DNA from: Macrococcus capreoli
GTDB taxonomy: Bacteria > Bacillota > Bacilli > Staphylococcales > Staphylococcaceae
Assembly: GCF_025628935.1 (NCBI RefSeq)
Contig: NZ_JAOTIS010000013.1
Coordinates: 1-64,000, forward strand
Reading direction: 5' to 3'
DNA: 64,000 nt
Below the pieces are notes generated by a model that was given only the letters and a program-made list of their open reading frames with translations, had not been told where the DNA came from and ran no database searches. This document shows, one piece after another, positions 20,686 through 32,731 of this stretch. Position numbers and translations under genes: made by a program. Numbering within the stretch: position 1 is the stretch's first letter; the number at the start of each line of letters is the position of its first letter.

Positions 20686-21465
20686 CTACACTTCTTTCAC
20701 AAGTCTATTCTTTGCCACATCACTTTCCTGTATTAAATATAACTGATCGATTAAATGCACAGCAAAATGTCCCGGCAAAGTACCGTTAGGAGACTTCTCA
20801 GCTAGCTCTGACGCAACTGTATATGTCGTGACTGCTTCGGTTAATACTTCTAACGTAGGTTTAGTTTCATTATATATGAAACTTGCAACGACTGCTCCTA
20901 ATAAACATCCTCCTCCAGTTACTTTCGTAAGTAAAGGCGTACCGTTCTCTAATAAGTTTACTTTTCCATCTACACAAATGGCGTCAATCGCACCTGTCAC
21001 GACAATCGCACACTTAAATTGTTCATATGCTGCTTGCGCTACCGCTTCAGTAGATAAACTTGTATCTGCATCTGTCCCTTTCATACTCGCTTCTCCAACG
21101 AGCGCTTGTAGTTCAGAAGCATTACCACGGATGACTGCAATTTCATGTTCGTGTAATAACTTTAAGCAGAAATCTTTACGAAATTTAGATGCACCGCATG
21201 CCACAGGATCTAGTACGACAGGTACACGGTGTTGATTCGCATACTGTGCAGCAGCCAGCATATTATCAACATCACCTACTTCAATCGAACCAATATTAAT
21301 GAGCAGCGCACCTGCATGCGCTAAAAATTCATCCATTTCTCGTTGTTCAGTCGCCATCGCCGGACTTGCACCTAATGCAAGTAAGCCATTCGCTGTAAAG
21401 TTCTTAACGACGTCATTCGTAATACAAATAATTAACGGATTATCTTGTCTTAATTGTGTAAGCAT
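20686..21465 (-). CDS. thiM: Hydroxyethylthiazole kinase
   Basis: A 259-aa ribokinase-fold kinase for thiazole salvage. It has CITNDVVKNFTANGLLALGASPAM at the N-terminus, VLDPVACGAS in the middle and the ATP/catalytic TKVTGGGCLLGAVVASF near residue 195. The start has AGGAGG upstream and lies inside the end of thiD (16-bp overlap). Confidence 0.96.
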   Translation of the reverse strand: MLTQLRQDNPLIICITNDVVKNFTANGLLALGASPAMATEQREMDEFLAHAGALLINIGSIEVGDVDNMLAAAQYANQHRVPVVLDPVACGASKFRKDFCLKLLHEHEIAVIRGNASELQALVGEASMKGTDADTSLSTEAVAQAAYEQFKCAIVVTGAIDAICVDGKVNLLENGTPLLTKVTGGGCLLGAVVASFIYNETKPTLEVLTEAVTTYTVASELAEKSPNGTLPGHFAVHLIDQLYLIQESDVAKNRLVKEV

Positions 21466-22253
21466 GGATTGACCTCCTGGTATTTAAAGTGATTAACGGG
21501 CCCTTGACCATTCCCGAGTTCTGGTGTGTATTTAATGGCTAAATCCATATATTGTTTAGCAAGATTAACGGCGTCAACAATCGATTTACCTTTCGCTAGC
21601 TCTGAAGTAATGACAGCAGAATACGTACAACCCGTACCATGTGTATGTTTCGTGTCATAACGCTCACCTTTTAACACAACAAATTCGTCTCGCGTAAATA
21701 AATAATCTGTGGCATCACCTTTTAAATGACCCCCTTTAATTAACACACTCTTAGAGCCAATTTCATTAATAAATATTTTACCTGCACGTTTAATATCATC
21801 CATCGTTTCTACTTTCATTTGAACGATTTCTTCAAGTTCAGGGATATTCGGTGTAACGACTGTTGCAACGTCTAACAATTTCGTACGAACCGCACTTTTA
21901 CCGTTCTCATCAAGCAATGCGTCCCCACTTTTAGCGACCATGACCGGATCTATAACATACGGAATATCATGTTGAACGATATATGGACGCACGACATCCA
22001 TTACTTCACTCGTTGCAAGCATCCCTGTCTTCACCGCATCAGGTACGATATCGCTATACACGCTTTCAAGTTGTGCTGCAATCACATCGGCTGGTTGATT
22101 GAACACTTGTTGTACGCCTAACGTATTTTGTGCAACGATACTTGTTACAACACTCATCCCATACACACCACGTGATTGAAATACTTTCAAATCTACAGTT
22201 GTTCCGGCACCACCTGTTGGATCTGTACCGGCAATCGATAAAGCTGTCTTCAA
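21450..22253 (-). CDS. thiD: Hydroxymethylpyrimidine (phosphate) kinase
   Basis: A 267-aa ribokinase-family enzyme phosphorylating HMP and HMP-P. N-terminal ALSIAGTDPTGGAG and C-terminal THGTGCTYSAVITS (catalytic region) are complete. The frame is open to 22400 but begins inside tenA. Alignment with S. aureus ThiD places the start near 22253, where a TTG codon directly follows the tenA stop (TAAGTTG). An ATT two codons earlier is an alternative. A non-ATG start with a poor ribosome site implies coupling to tenA. Confidence 0.93.
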   Translation of the reverse strand: MKTALSIAGTDPTGGAGTTVDLKVFQSRGVYGMSVVTSIVAQNTLGVQQVFNQPADVIAAQLESVYSDIVPDAVKTGMLATSEVMDVVRPYIVQHDIPYVIDPVMVAKSGDALLDENGKSAVRTKLLDVATVVTPNIPELEEIVQMKVETMDDIKRAGKIFINEIGSKSVLIKGGHLKGDATDYLFTRDEFVVLKGERYDTKHTHGTGCTYSAVITSELAKGKSIVDAVNLAKQYMDLAIKYTPELGNGQGPVNHFKYQEVNPCLHN

Positions 22254-22254
22254 C

Positions 22255-22929
22255 TTAATCCACCACGCTTTCCCATGTTTGTTGCGTATACGCCATATCA
22301 AAGAAACGTTTCTCATGAATACAACTTTCTTTGAAGTTATTCGATAACACTTTGCGTTCTGCTTCGCTTGCTGTCGCTGCAAATATATCAACCCAACCAT
22401 CTAAATGATCCATTAATGGTTTCATTTCTACCGCATAGAAATCAACCCAGTCTTTAAACGGATTGTCTGTGAAATCATGACGTTCTTTCATTTTTAAAGC
22501 TAATTGCTGATACACATACGGACAAGGGGCCATCGCACAAATCGTGAACGCTGCGTCACTAAAGCGATACGCATTAAAGTACATATGTTTAATGTAATGG
22601 TCACTTGCTGGATACCATTCTCCACCTTGAATAATTTCTTTATAATCACGTTGAACGTAATTGGCTAACGTATAATGTGCTTTAACTTCGCCATTCATCA
22701 CAAAATCAATTTGCTCAAGTAAAAATTTTATACCTTCTTCATCGTTAAGTTTCGGAATGAGTAAGCTGTAAATTTTCGCGAATTCGTTTAAATACAGATA
22801 ATCCGCCTTTAAATAATGAACGACCGCTTCTTTGCTTAAATCACCATTAATCATTCCTTGAATAAATCCATCCTGATAAATTGATTCAATAATGGGTTCT
22901 ACTTGCTGCTTAAGTTGCGCTGTAAACAT
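22255..22929 (-). CDS. tenA: Thiaminase II / aminopyrimidine aminohydrolase TenA
   Basis: A 224-aa TenA protein that salvages base-degraded thiamin by releasing HMP. The catalytic cysteine lies in FTICAMAPCPYVYQQL (around residue 130), with C-terminal glutamate in ASEAERKVLSNNFKESCIHEKRFFDMAY. It is the first gene after the TPP riboswitch. The operon holds only salvage genes, so the cell probably depends on supplied HMP or thiazole. Confidence 0.95.
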   Translation of the reverse strand: MFTAQLKQQVEPIIESIYQDGFIQGMINGDLSKEAVVHYLKADYLYLNEFAKIYSLLIPKLNDEEGIKFLLEQIDFVMNGEVKAHYTLANYVQRDYKEIIQGGEWYPASDHYIKHMYFNAYRFSDAAFTICAMAPCPYVYQQLALKMKERHDFTDNPFKDWVDFYAVEMKPLMDHLDGWVDIFAATASEAERKVLSNNFKESCIHEKRFFDMAYTQQTWESVVD

Positions 22930-22955
22930 TGCTTTACCTCCTAAAAATGATTATT

Positions 22956-22988
22956 AAAAAAGCCTACTTCCTGCTCGGAAATAGGCTA
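22956..22988 (-). terminator. Riboswitch expression-platform terminator (thi operon)
   Basis: The minus strand forms AGCCTATTTCC-GAGC-AGGAAGTAGGCT followed by TTTTT, between the TPP aptamer and tenA. Confidence 0.85.
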
Positions 22989-23027
22989 AATACCAATATT
23001 AAATAGAAACGAATTAAACTGGTCTTA

Positions 23028-23110
23028 ACTACTTTCCTACGCTAGCATTATCTAGATCAGGTCAGAAGAGTTTGACAAAGTCATCTCAGCCACAAGGCAC
23101 CTCTAGTAGT
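23028..23110 (-). promoter_or_regulatory. TPP riboswitch (THI element)
   Basis: The minus strand contains the THI-box blocks in order: AGGTGCC, GGCTGAGATGA, ACCTGATCTAGATAATGC and AGCGTAGGAAA. P1 closes as ACTACT/AGTAGT. TPP binding is expected to favour the terminator at 22956-22988 and stop tenA-thiD-thiM-thiE transcription. Confidence 0.96.
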
Positions 23111-23199
23111 GTGAATATGTAATTAATTTTAGTGTAGCGTAAATAAAATGTGAAATCAAGACGATGCAATAAACATTCCTTCTTCAACAAGACAGAAAA

Positions 23200-23222
23200 A
23201 AGCAGAACATTATATTCTGCTT
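23200..23222 (-). terminator. Terminator after the LysM/transglycosylase gene
   Basis: AAGCAGAA/TTCTGCTT stem with six T following on the minus strand, just beyond the stop at 23229. Confidence 0.75.
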
Positions 23223-23228
23223 AAATCA

Positions 23229-24074
23229 TTAATATGCTGTTGACCAATGTTGTGCACCATATTGTGTATATAAGATACGTGCGCGTTTCCATTGTTCTTC
23301 TGCTGAAGCTTGTGCCGGATTACCTGTTCCACCAACTGCTGCCCATGTTTGAGGTGAGAACTGGAATAATCCGTAATATCCTGCTGGATTTACAGCTGCT
23401 GGGTTACCCCCCGATTCACGTTGCATAATCATACGTAAATGCGCGTCAACAGATGAATTACCACCTGTTTGTGCTGCTGTTTGTTGTGTTGCTGGTTGTT
23501 GTACAGGTGCTGATTGTTGTACGGGTTGAGATGCTGCTTGAGTTTGTACAGCTTGCGTTTGTTGTACAGCTTTAGGCGCTGATTGTGTTTGTGCTGCATG
23601 TGCTGATTGCTGTGGTACCGCTTGTTGTGGTACTGTCGCAGCTTTCGGTGCTGATGTCTGAACAGCTTGAGCTACTGGAGTAGTCACAGGCGCCACTTTA
23701 ACATTTTTCTTTTTCACTGGACTTTCAATGATCAATAATTGTCCTGCTTTTAAATCATGTGATGATTTAATATGATTCCATTGCTTTAATGCTGATACAC
23801 GGACACCAAATTTCTTAGCGATTTTCGTTAAATCGTCGCCAGCTTTCACTTCATATTTCCCATTCACTAATACTTCTAATTTTTGATTAGGAACGATTAA
23901 ATTAGATTCTAATTTATTGATTTTTTTAATCTTTTCAATAGTCGTATCATATTTATCAGCAATTACCCATAAAGATTCACCTTTATCAACTGTATGTACT
24001 TTTGCGTTTGCTTGTGTAGAAACGATGCCTGTTGCTAATATTGCAATTGTAGTAATTGCTGCTAATTTTTTCAT
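23229..24074 (-). CDS. Secreted LysM - transglycosylase-like protein (SceD position)
   Basis: A 281-aa secreted protein. Residues 1-24 are a Sec signal peptide (cleavage ANA-K). LysM repeats lie at about 26-70 and 73-116, then a Gln/Ala/Pro-rich linker (about 120-205), then a C-terminal SceD/IsaA-type transglycosylase domain with MIMQRESGGNPAAVNPAGYYGLFQFS. It occupies the locus of S. aureus sceD, which lacks LysM domains. A WalR box upstream supports a role in peptidoglycan turnover. Lytic activity is inferred from the fold. Confidence 0.88.
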   Translation of the reverse strand: MKKLAAITTIAILATGIVSTQANAKVHTVDKGESLWVIADKYDTTIEKIKKINKLESNLIVPNQKLEVLVNGKYEVKAGDDLTKIAKKFGVRVSALKQWNHIKSSHDLKAGQLLIIESPVKKKNVKVAPVTTPVAQAVQTSAPKAATVPQQAVPQQSAHAAQTQSAPKAVQQTQAVQTQAASQPVQQSAPVQQPATQQTAAQTGGNSSVDAHLRMIMQRESGGNPAAVNPAGYYGLFQFSPQTWAAVGGTGNPAQASAEEQWKRARILYTQYGAQHWSTAY

Positions 24075-24172
24075 TATATATATTTCCTCCGATTATCTCT
24101 TTGTCAGTAATAATACTTTATCACGATTCAACATTTCTATGGTTACAGTGGTGTGATAAGTGCCTCCGTAAA

Positions 24173-24189
24173 ATTACAAATATATTACA
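24173..24189 (-). promoter_or_regulatory. WalR (YycF) binding box
   Basis: The minus strand reads TGTAAT-ATATT-TGTAAT, an exact match to the direct repeat TGTWAH-N5-TGTWAH recognised by WalR. It lies 99 bp before the LysM/transglycosylase start; staphylococcal sceD is a known WalKR target. Confidence 0.8.
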
Positions 24190-24216
24190 GACGTATCTCA
24201 ATTTAATACAAAATAA

Positions 24217-24248
24217 CCGTTCATCACTCCGGCACGAGTGATGAACGG
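24217..24248 (-). terminator. Terminator after ssbB
   Basis: A perfect 13-bp stem CCGTTCATCACTC/GAGTGATGAACGG with TTATTTTGTATT following on the minus strand, downstream of the ssb stop. The T-run is interrupted. Confidence 0.7.
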
Positions 24249-24302
24249 CTACTGGGAGGTGTAATCGTTGTGAGGTGTGTGAGTAATGAAATGCTATTAT
24301 CG

Positions 24303-25085
24303 TTAAAACGGTAAACTTTTATCCATTATGTCATGATCAGTTTGTTCTGATGTTTCTTCTGTACTTGCATCATTTATTTCTGAATCTTCTGCTGCTTCAC
24401 TTGTTTCTTGTTCCGAATCCGTTGGCACTGAGATCTTTTGAGAAGATGACCCGCCACTGAATTCCTGTACAATTTCTTCAGCCTGTTCTTTCACTTCTTT
24501 CGGAATGTTTTCTTCATCCTTATTTAATTCTGTTGACCAGCGTTGCGTATAGTGAACTGAATTATGAGATTCTGTTTGTGATTGTGGCTGTGGCTGAGCA
24601 TTTGTTTCGAGCGTACGTGACTGTTCAACTACATTTTCTGCAACTTGTTCATTTTCATTTTGTTCTTTAGATTTTAAACGTGCTCGATAGTCGTTAATCA
24701 CAAGACACTTTTCATCAAATGAAAGTTCATCCCACGTTTCATCCGGCGTCTTTTCGCGGTTACCTGAACTTAATTGTGGCAGAAACTTGATGCTCTCAGT
24801 AATGATTTCCACTGAATACTTCATCTCTCCGTTTTTTTCGTAACGGTTGTTGTGCACTTGGCCAGTAATACAAATTAATGAGCCCTTTTTACAAAATGAA
24901 TGCACATTCGTCGCAGTGCGGTTAAACGCTTTACATCTTAGAAAGTCGACGGTACTTTCTTTAGCACCTTTTTTCTTTCCGCGATCTACTGCAAGAACAA
25001 ATGAAGCGATTTGTAGTTTTTCTGATAGTACTTTCAAATCGATATCATTAGCAATGCGGCCTGCTAAAATGACTTTGTTTATCAA
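24303..25085 (-). CDS. Single-stranded DNA-binding protein, SsbB type with a long acidic tail
   Basis: A 260-aa protein. Residues about 1-105 are an OB fold (NKVILAGRIANDIDLK, FLRCKAFNRTATNVHSFCKKGSLICITGQV). A 140-residue tail rich in Glu, Ser, Thr and Gln follows and ends in DKSLPF, an SSB tip for protein partners. The start is TTG with AAAGGAGGTGA upstream. Position between ywpF and the sceD locus matches B. subtilis ssbB (ywpH), a competence-induced SSB of only 113 aa. The extended tail is unusual. Confidence 0.88.
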   Translation of the reverse strand: MINKVILAGRIANDIDLKVLSEKLQIASFVLAVDRGKKKGAKESTVDFLRCKAFNRTATNVHSFCKKGSLICITGQVHNNRYEKNGEMKYSVEIITESIKFLPQLSSGNREKTPDETWDELSFDEKCLVINDYRARLKSKEQNENEQVAENVVEQSRTLETNAQPQPQSQTESHNSVHYTQRWSTELNKDEENIPKEVKEQAEEIVQEFSGGSSSQKISVPTDSEQETSEAAEDSEINDASTEETSEQTDHDIMDKSLPF

Positions 25086-25244
25086 TGTGTCACCTCCTTT
25101 CAATAGGACTATATAATAAAAATAAATTGTTGCATAAATGCAGCAATTCAATTTTGGCAGCAAATCGATGTTAAAAATTGAATTCTTGAACAAATCACAG
25201 CAATTTTCGCATGAATTTAATAAAAATTTTGCTTATTTAATATT

Positions 25245-25272
25245 TTGAAAAAAAAGAGGCGTATTTTATAAT
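25245..25272 (+). promoter_or_regulatory. Promoter for ywpF
   Basis: TTGAAA (25245-25250), 16-bp spacer, TATAAT (25267-25272), 19 bp before the ywpF start codon. The ssbB gene is divergent. Confidence 0.65.
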
Positions 25273-25291
25273 AGATAATGGAGGGATATAC

Positions 25292-25729
25292 ATGAAAACG
25301 TTCAAAGCTGTTAGATTTCAGATTGTCGAGAATGAATCGGTCACAGAATATGCACTACATGATGGTGTAATTATCAATAAAGAAAATAGTGGTACAGGTT
25401 GGTTACTGGAAATTGTAATTGATAATATCCATATCGAAAAAATGGAGTATTATCTGGCGCATGAAACGATTTTAGACACGCGTGTCGTCATCACACGTGC
25501 TTCAAATGATCCCGCCCTTTTTGAATCAACGATTAAAAAAATTATCCTATTACAAGATAAAATTTCTGTGTTGCTTGAATGTCATATATACACGTTAAGA
25601 CAAGTATATGCTGAAAAATTACTGGAGCAGCTTGTCACAGATGGGTTAAGCGGCCAGGAACTCATTATTGCGTTTAATCGTATGATGAAATCTAAACCGA
25701 AGTTAAAAGATGAGTTAGATGAGGAATAG
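25292..25729 (+). CDS. ywpF: YwpF-like family protein
   Basis: A 145-aa protein beginning MKTFKAVRFQIVENESVTEY with the mixed strand/helix pattern of the YwpF-like family. Its position between ssbB and fabZ is the same as in B. subtilis (ywpH-ywpF-ywpB). GGAGGG precedes the ATG. The function is unknown; S. aureus homologues have been linked to virulence traits. No membrane segment is visible. Confidence 0.82.
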   Translation: MKTFKAVRFQIVENESVTEYALHDGVIINKENSGTGWLLEIVIDNIHIEKMEYYLAHETILDTRVVITRASNDPALFESTIKKIILLQDKISVLLECHIYTLRQVYAEKLLEQLVTDGLSGQELIIAFNRMMKSKPKLKDELDEE

Positions 25730-25763
25730 TTTGATCAATATTGTAGTCTCTATAAGTGTGACA

Positions 25764-25852
25764 TGTCCATTAAATGATATTTTTTGGACATGTTGCACTT
25801 ATTTTTATATTTTTTCGAACTCACATGTCCAATAATCCATTGTTATTGGACA
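25764..25852. repeat. Two-copy 62-bp-period palindromic repeat
   Basis: Two palindromes start with TGTCC at 25764 and 25826, exactly 62 bp apart: TGTCCATTA...TTGGACATGT and TGTCCAATAA...TTATTGGACA. The sequence between them (GCAC, ATTT, TTTTTC, CAC blocks) aligns with the spacer of the three-copy array at 50446-50601. It sits between convergent ywpF and fabZ. Confidence 0.75.
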
Positions 25853-25881
25853 AGTGAATCGGAAAAAATAGAACAAAAAAA

Positions 25882-25909
25882 GAATACTAATCTTCATCGA
25901 TTAGTATTC
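25882..25909 (-). terminator. Terminator after fabZ
   Basis: A perfect 11-bp stem GAATACTAATC/GATTAGTATTC with a seven-T run on the minus strand. Confidence 0.85.
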
Positions 25910-25924
25910 CTAAAAATAAATAGA

Positions 25925-26362
25925 TTATTTCTCTAAAATTGCAAAGCTAATTTCACAGCTACATGCGATTTCACCATTCACTGTTGCTTTTGCAATACCT
26001 TTTCCAATCGGACCTTTTACACGTGTCATTTCGACTTCCAGTAATAAAGTATCCCCAGGTGTGACTTGTTTCTTAAATCTACATTTATCAATCCCGGTAA
26101 ACATCGCAAGCTTCCCTTGATTCTCTTCAAGTTTAAGCATCGCAACTGCACCGACTTGTGCTAAAGCTTCAACAATTAATACGCCTGGCATGACAGCATA
26201 TTCCGGAAAATGGCCCTGGAAGAATGGTTCGTTACCACTCACTTGTTTAAGCCCCGTACATTTTTTACCGTCTTCAAGTTCCACAATACGATCAATTAAT
26301 AAAAATGGATAACGATGCGGAATAATCTTCTTAATTTCATCAAACGTTAATAATGTGTCCAT
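25925..26362 (-). CDS. fabZ: 3-hydroxyacyl-ACP dehydratase FabZ
   Basis: A 145-aa hot-dog-fold dehydratase of fatty acid synthesis. Catalytic His51 lies in [13 protein letters not shown] and Glu65 in [11 protein letters not shown]. The start at 26362 overlaps the stop of the upstream EpuA-like gene (TGATG); a TTG one codon earlier is also open. GGGAGTGGAG precedes it. The order murA-epuA-fabZ is typical of staphylococci. Confidence 0.97.
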   Translation of the reverse strand: MDTLLTFDEIKKIIPHRYPFLLIDRIVELEDGKKCTGLKQVSGNEPFFQGHFPEYAVMPGVLIVEALAQVGAVAMLKLEENQGKLAMFTGIDKCRFKKQVTPGDTLLLEVEMTRVKGPIGKGIAKATVNGEIACSCEISFAILEK

Positions 26363-26586
26363 CAAACTCCACTCCCAGTAAATTTAAATAAATGTGTCCA
26401 TGTTGATGGCTTGAATATATCTAACGGCGAATGTAATATGCCGTAGCCTATCATCATACCAACGACAAAGAGAAGTAGCATTAATATAAATACGACACAA
26501 ACTGTAAATAATATAGGAATACGTCTATGTATTACTTCAGTCCCATTAATGACGCTTACTTTCTCTTCAAACTTCAATTGCTTCAT
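26362..26586 (-). CDS. EpuA-like small membrane protein (often labelled RNA polymerase subunit beta)
   Basis: A 74-aa protein with a basic N-terminus, one transmembrane helix ([26 protein letters not shown]) and the EpuA family ending [17 protein letters not shown]. Databases often call this family DNA-directed RNA polymerase subunit beta, which the sequence does not support. AGAGGTG precedes ATG at 26586; a GTG three codons earlier is open. Its function is unknown. It lies between murA and fabZ and overlaps fabZ by one base. Confidence 0.8.
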   Translation of the reverse strand: MKQLKFEEKVSVINGTEVIHRRIPILFTVCVVFILMLLLFVVGMMIGYGILHSPLDIFKPSTWTHLFKFTGSGV

Positions 26587-26619
26587 ATCTATCACCTCTT
26601 CGGCTAGAATGAATTACGT

Positions 26620-27903
26620 TTACGCTTGTACTGTTGCTTTACGATCACCTGTACGTTCGATTTCCGCACCTAAACTACGCAATTTCTGATGGAATTCAAC
26701 ATAACCGCGATCTAAATGATAAAGTTCTGTTACTTTCGTATAACCTTCAGCGACAAGACCCGCTAAAACAAGTGCAGCCGCCGAACGTAAATCAGTTGCC
26801 TTTACATCTGCACCTTGTAATTTACTTTCTGTTACGCGTGCAATACGTTTATCAACCGTAATACGCGCATTCATCTTATTAAATTCAGCAACGTGCATAA
26901 AGCGATTCTCAAAGACAGTTTCATGCATTGTGCTTTCTTTCGGCAATACTAACATTAACGCCATCATCTGTGCCTGCATATCTGTCGGGAAACCTGGATG
27001 TGGTAATGTCTTCACATTGACTTCTTTCAATGGTTGTTCAACACGTAAACGAATACCTGCTTCATCAACGTCAATTTTGCAGCCAGCTTCTTCAAGTTTC
27101 GCGATTAACGCTTGCATATGCTCATAAATTGCACCTTCAACATACACGTCACCTTGTGTAATCGCGGCAGCAACTAAAAATGTACCTGCAACAATTCTAT
27201 CTGGCACAATTTCATGAGATGCACCCTTTAACTGTGTAACACCATGAATGACGATGCGATCTGTTCCGGCACCTTGTACATCAGCGCCCATTTTATTTAA
27301 ATAATTTGCTAAATCTACAATTTCAGGTTCTCTTGCAACGTTATCAATTACTGTTTTACCGTCTGCCAGTGCTGCAGCCATCATAATATTTTGTGTGGCG
27401 CCAACACTCGGGAAATCAAAATAAATATTTGCACCTTTCAAACGACCGTTAACTTTACCGATTAAATAGCCATTTGTTTGTGTAATTTCAACACCTAATG
27501 CACGTAAACCTTTTAAATGTTGTTCAATAGGACGAGAACCGATTGCACATCCACCTGGCATTGCCACTTCTGCATTGCCAAAGCGTGCTAATAATGGACC
27601 TAAAACTAACACACTTGCTCTCATCTTACTTACATATTCATATGCTGCATGTGTTAATAATTCGCCACTTGCATCTACTTCAACTGTATTTACATCTAAT
27701 TTCTTATATACTTTCGCATTTAAGCCTTCTAAAACGGCTGAAATTGTATCAACGTCAGATAAATTTGGTACGTTTGTAAATACACTTTTACCCGTCCCAG
27801 CTAAAATTGATGCTGTAAGAATCGGTAATACTGCATTTTTTGCACCTTCAACTTTTACGTGGCCGTTTAATTTAGCGCCACCTTTTACGATAATTGTATC
27901 CAT
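26620..27903 (-). CDS. murA: UDP-N-acetylglucosamine 1-carboxyvinyltransferase (MurA1)
   Basis: A 427-aa EPSP-synthase-fold enzyme that starts peptidoglycan synthesis by moving enolpyruvyl from PEP to UDP-GlcNAc. Catalytic Cys119 is in [15 protein letters not shown], so the enzyme should be fosfomycin-sensitive. GGAGGTAG precedes the ATG at 27903. It is the ATPase-linked paralogue; murZ at 47108 is the second. Confidence 0.96.
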   Translation of the reverse strand: MDTIIVKGGAKLNGHVKVEGAKNAVLPILTASILAGTGKSVFTNVPNLSDVDTISAVLEGLNAKVYKKLDVNTVEVDASGELLTHAAYEYVSKMRASVLVLGPLLARFGNAEVAMPGGCAIGSRPIEQHLKGLRALGVEITQTNGYLIGKVNGRLKGANIYFDFPSVGATQNIMMAAALADGKTVIDNVAREPEIVDLANYLNKMGADVQGAGTDRIVIHGVTQLKGASHEIVPDRIVAGTFLVAAAITQGDVYVEGAIYEHMQALIAKLEEAGCKIDVDEAGIRLRVEQPLKEVNVKTLPHPGFPTDMQAQMMALMLVLPKESTMHETVFENRFMHVAEFNKMNARITVDKRIARVTESKLQGADVKATDLRSAAALVLAGLVAEGYTKVTELYHLDRGYVEFHQKLRSLGAEIERTGDRKATVQA

Positions 27904-28034
27904 TTCTACCTCCAAGTTTCACATAGCTATACATCTATTCTATACTAAACGTGATGAAAGTAGTTAATGAAAACTTTCAAAAGTGCTGATATTATTTTCA
28001 TTTCAAGCGTTTCGTAATTTTTAATAATATATAC

Positions 28035-28256
28035 TTAAAATAGTACCATGATTAAATTGGTCTGTTTAATAAGATCTACGATAAAATTTGTAACTAAATA
28101 GCTTAATGCCATACTAAAAAACATAAGCAAAATCTGTATGTCTGTTGTACGATTTGCTTTAAACCATTGGTCAAGACGAAGGGCTTGTAAGCTTTTAAAG
28201 CTGATTGCCGTTATTGAAAGATATAAGAATAAATACGTAAATGCAAATATATTCAT
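28035..28256 (-). CDS. DUF1146 membrane protein (YwzB family)
   Basis: A 73-aa protein with two transmembrane helices (YLFLYLSITAISFKSLQAL and ILLMFFSMALSYLVTNFIVDLI) separated by DQWFK, the conserved element of the DUF1146/YwzB family. It lies between the ATPase operon and murA, the usual location. The function is unknown. It is downstream of the atpC terminator, so it may have its own promoter or depend on read-through. Confidence 0.85.
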   Translation of the reverse strand: MNIFAFTYLFLYLSITAISFKSLQALRLDQWFKANRTTDIQILLMFFSMALSYLVTNFIVDLIKQTNLIMVLF

Positions 28257-28273
28257 GTTTCACCTCTATAAAA

Positions 28274-28300
28274 AAAGTACACAGTTAAACTGTGTACTTT
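28274..28300 (-). terminator. Terminator of the ATP synthase operon
   Basis: A perfect 12-bp stem AAAGTACACAGT/ACTGTGTACTTT with seven T on the minus strand, downstream of atpC and of the hairpin element at 28319-28429. Confidence 0.88.
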
Positions 28301-28318
28301 ATGTTGAATAGCCTAAAC

Positions 28319-28429
28319 GGCGCTTTCAATGCAGGACCTCGTCAAATTTCACCAACACTTTCGAAATCAAAGAGTGATTTCTTAGTGTTGCTTCCAATTT
28401 GTTCGGTCCTCAACGCATTGAAAACAGCC
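28319..28429. repeat. Dispersed hairpin element, copy A
   Basis: An imperfect 111-bp palindrome. The outer stem pairs TTTCAATGC (28324-28332) with GCATTGAAA (28415-28423) and AGGACC with GGTCCT. The inner stem has AACACT/AGTGTT and GAAATC/GATTTC around loop AAAGAGT. It abuts the atpC stop. The inner loop and the 3' AACGCA and ACAGCCTCT blocks recur at 55756-55868. Confidence 0.7.
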
Positions 28430-28430
28430 T

Positions 28431-28841
28431 CTAACGATATTTAGCAACTTCTATTCGGTTCAGTGCACGGTGTAACGCACGTTCTGCACGATGGAAATCA
28501 ACATGTTCAAGCTTGTCTTCTTTTAATCGCTCTTCTGCACGCATTAACGAAGCTTTCGCTCTTTCAATATCAATAGCATCTGCTTTTTCAGCTGCCTGAA
28601 CTAATACCGTAATTTTCTCAGGACGAATTTCAGCAAATCCTTCCGTCACGGCAACATAGTCTTTATCAGTGTTTGAACGTGTAACACGTACTGCCCCAAT
28701 TTTAAGTGGTGCAACAGTAGGAATATGACCTGCCATCACACCCATTTCACCTGATTCAGTTTGTAATACAACAAGTTCTGCTTCATGCTCTGAGTAAACT
28801 GAACCGTTAGGAGTGACGATATCTAATGCGATTTTCTTCAT
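28431..28841 (-). CDS. atpC: ATP synthase epsilon subunit
   Basis: A 136-aa F1 epsilon subunit: an N-terminal beta sandwich (SGEMGVMAGHIPTVAPLKIG) and a two-helix C-terminal domain. It is the last gene of atpIBEFHAGDC. It forms the central stalk with gamma and moderates ATP hydrolysis. Confidence 0.97.
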   Translation of the reverse strand: MKKIALDIVTPNGSVYSEHEAELVVLQTESGEMGVMAGHIPTVAPLKIGAVRVTRSNTDKDYVAVTEGFAEIRPEKITVLVQAAEKADAIDIERAKASLMRAEERLKEDKLEHVDFHRAERALHRALNRIEVAKYR

Positions 28842-28860
28842 AGTTCCATCCTCCTAAATA

Positions 28861-31179
<2,319 letters not shown>

Positions 31180-31196
31180 TTAATTTCCTTTAAAGA

Positions 31197-32720
<1,524 letters not shown>

Positions 32721-32731
32721 TTATTAAGAAA

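Noticed and set aside
26362-26586. RNA polymerase beta subunit fragment
   Set aside because: The label is common for this family but the 74-aa protein is a single-span membrane protein of the EpuA type with no polymerase sequence.
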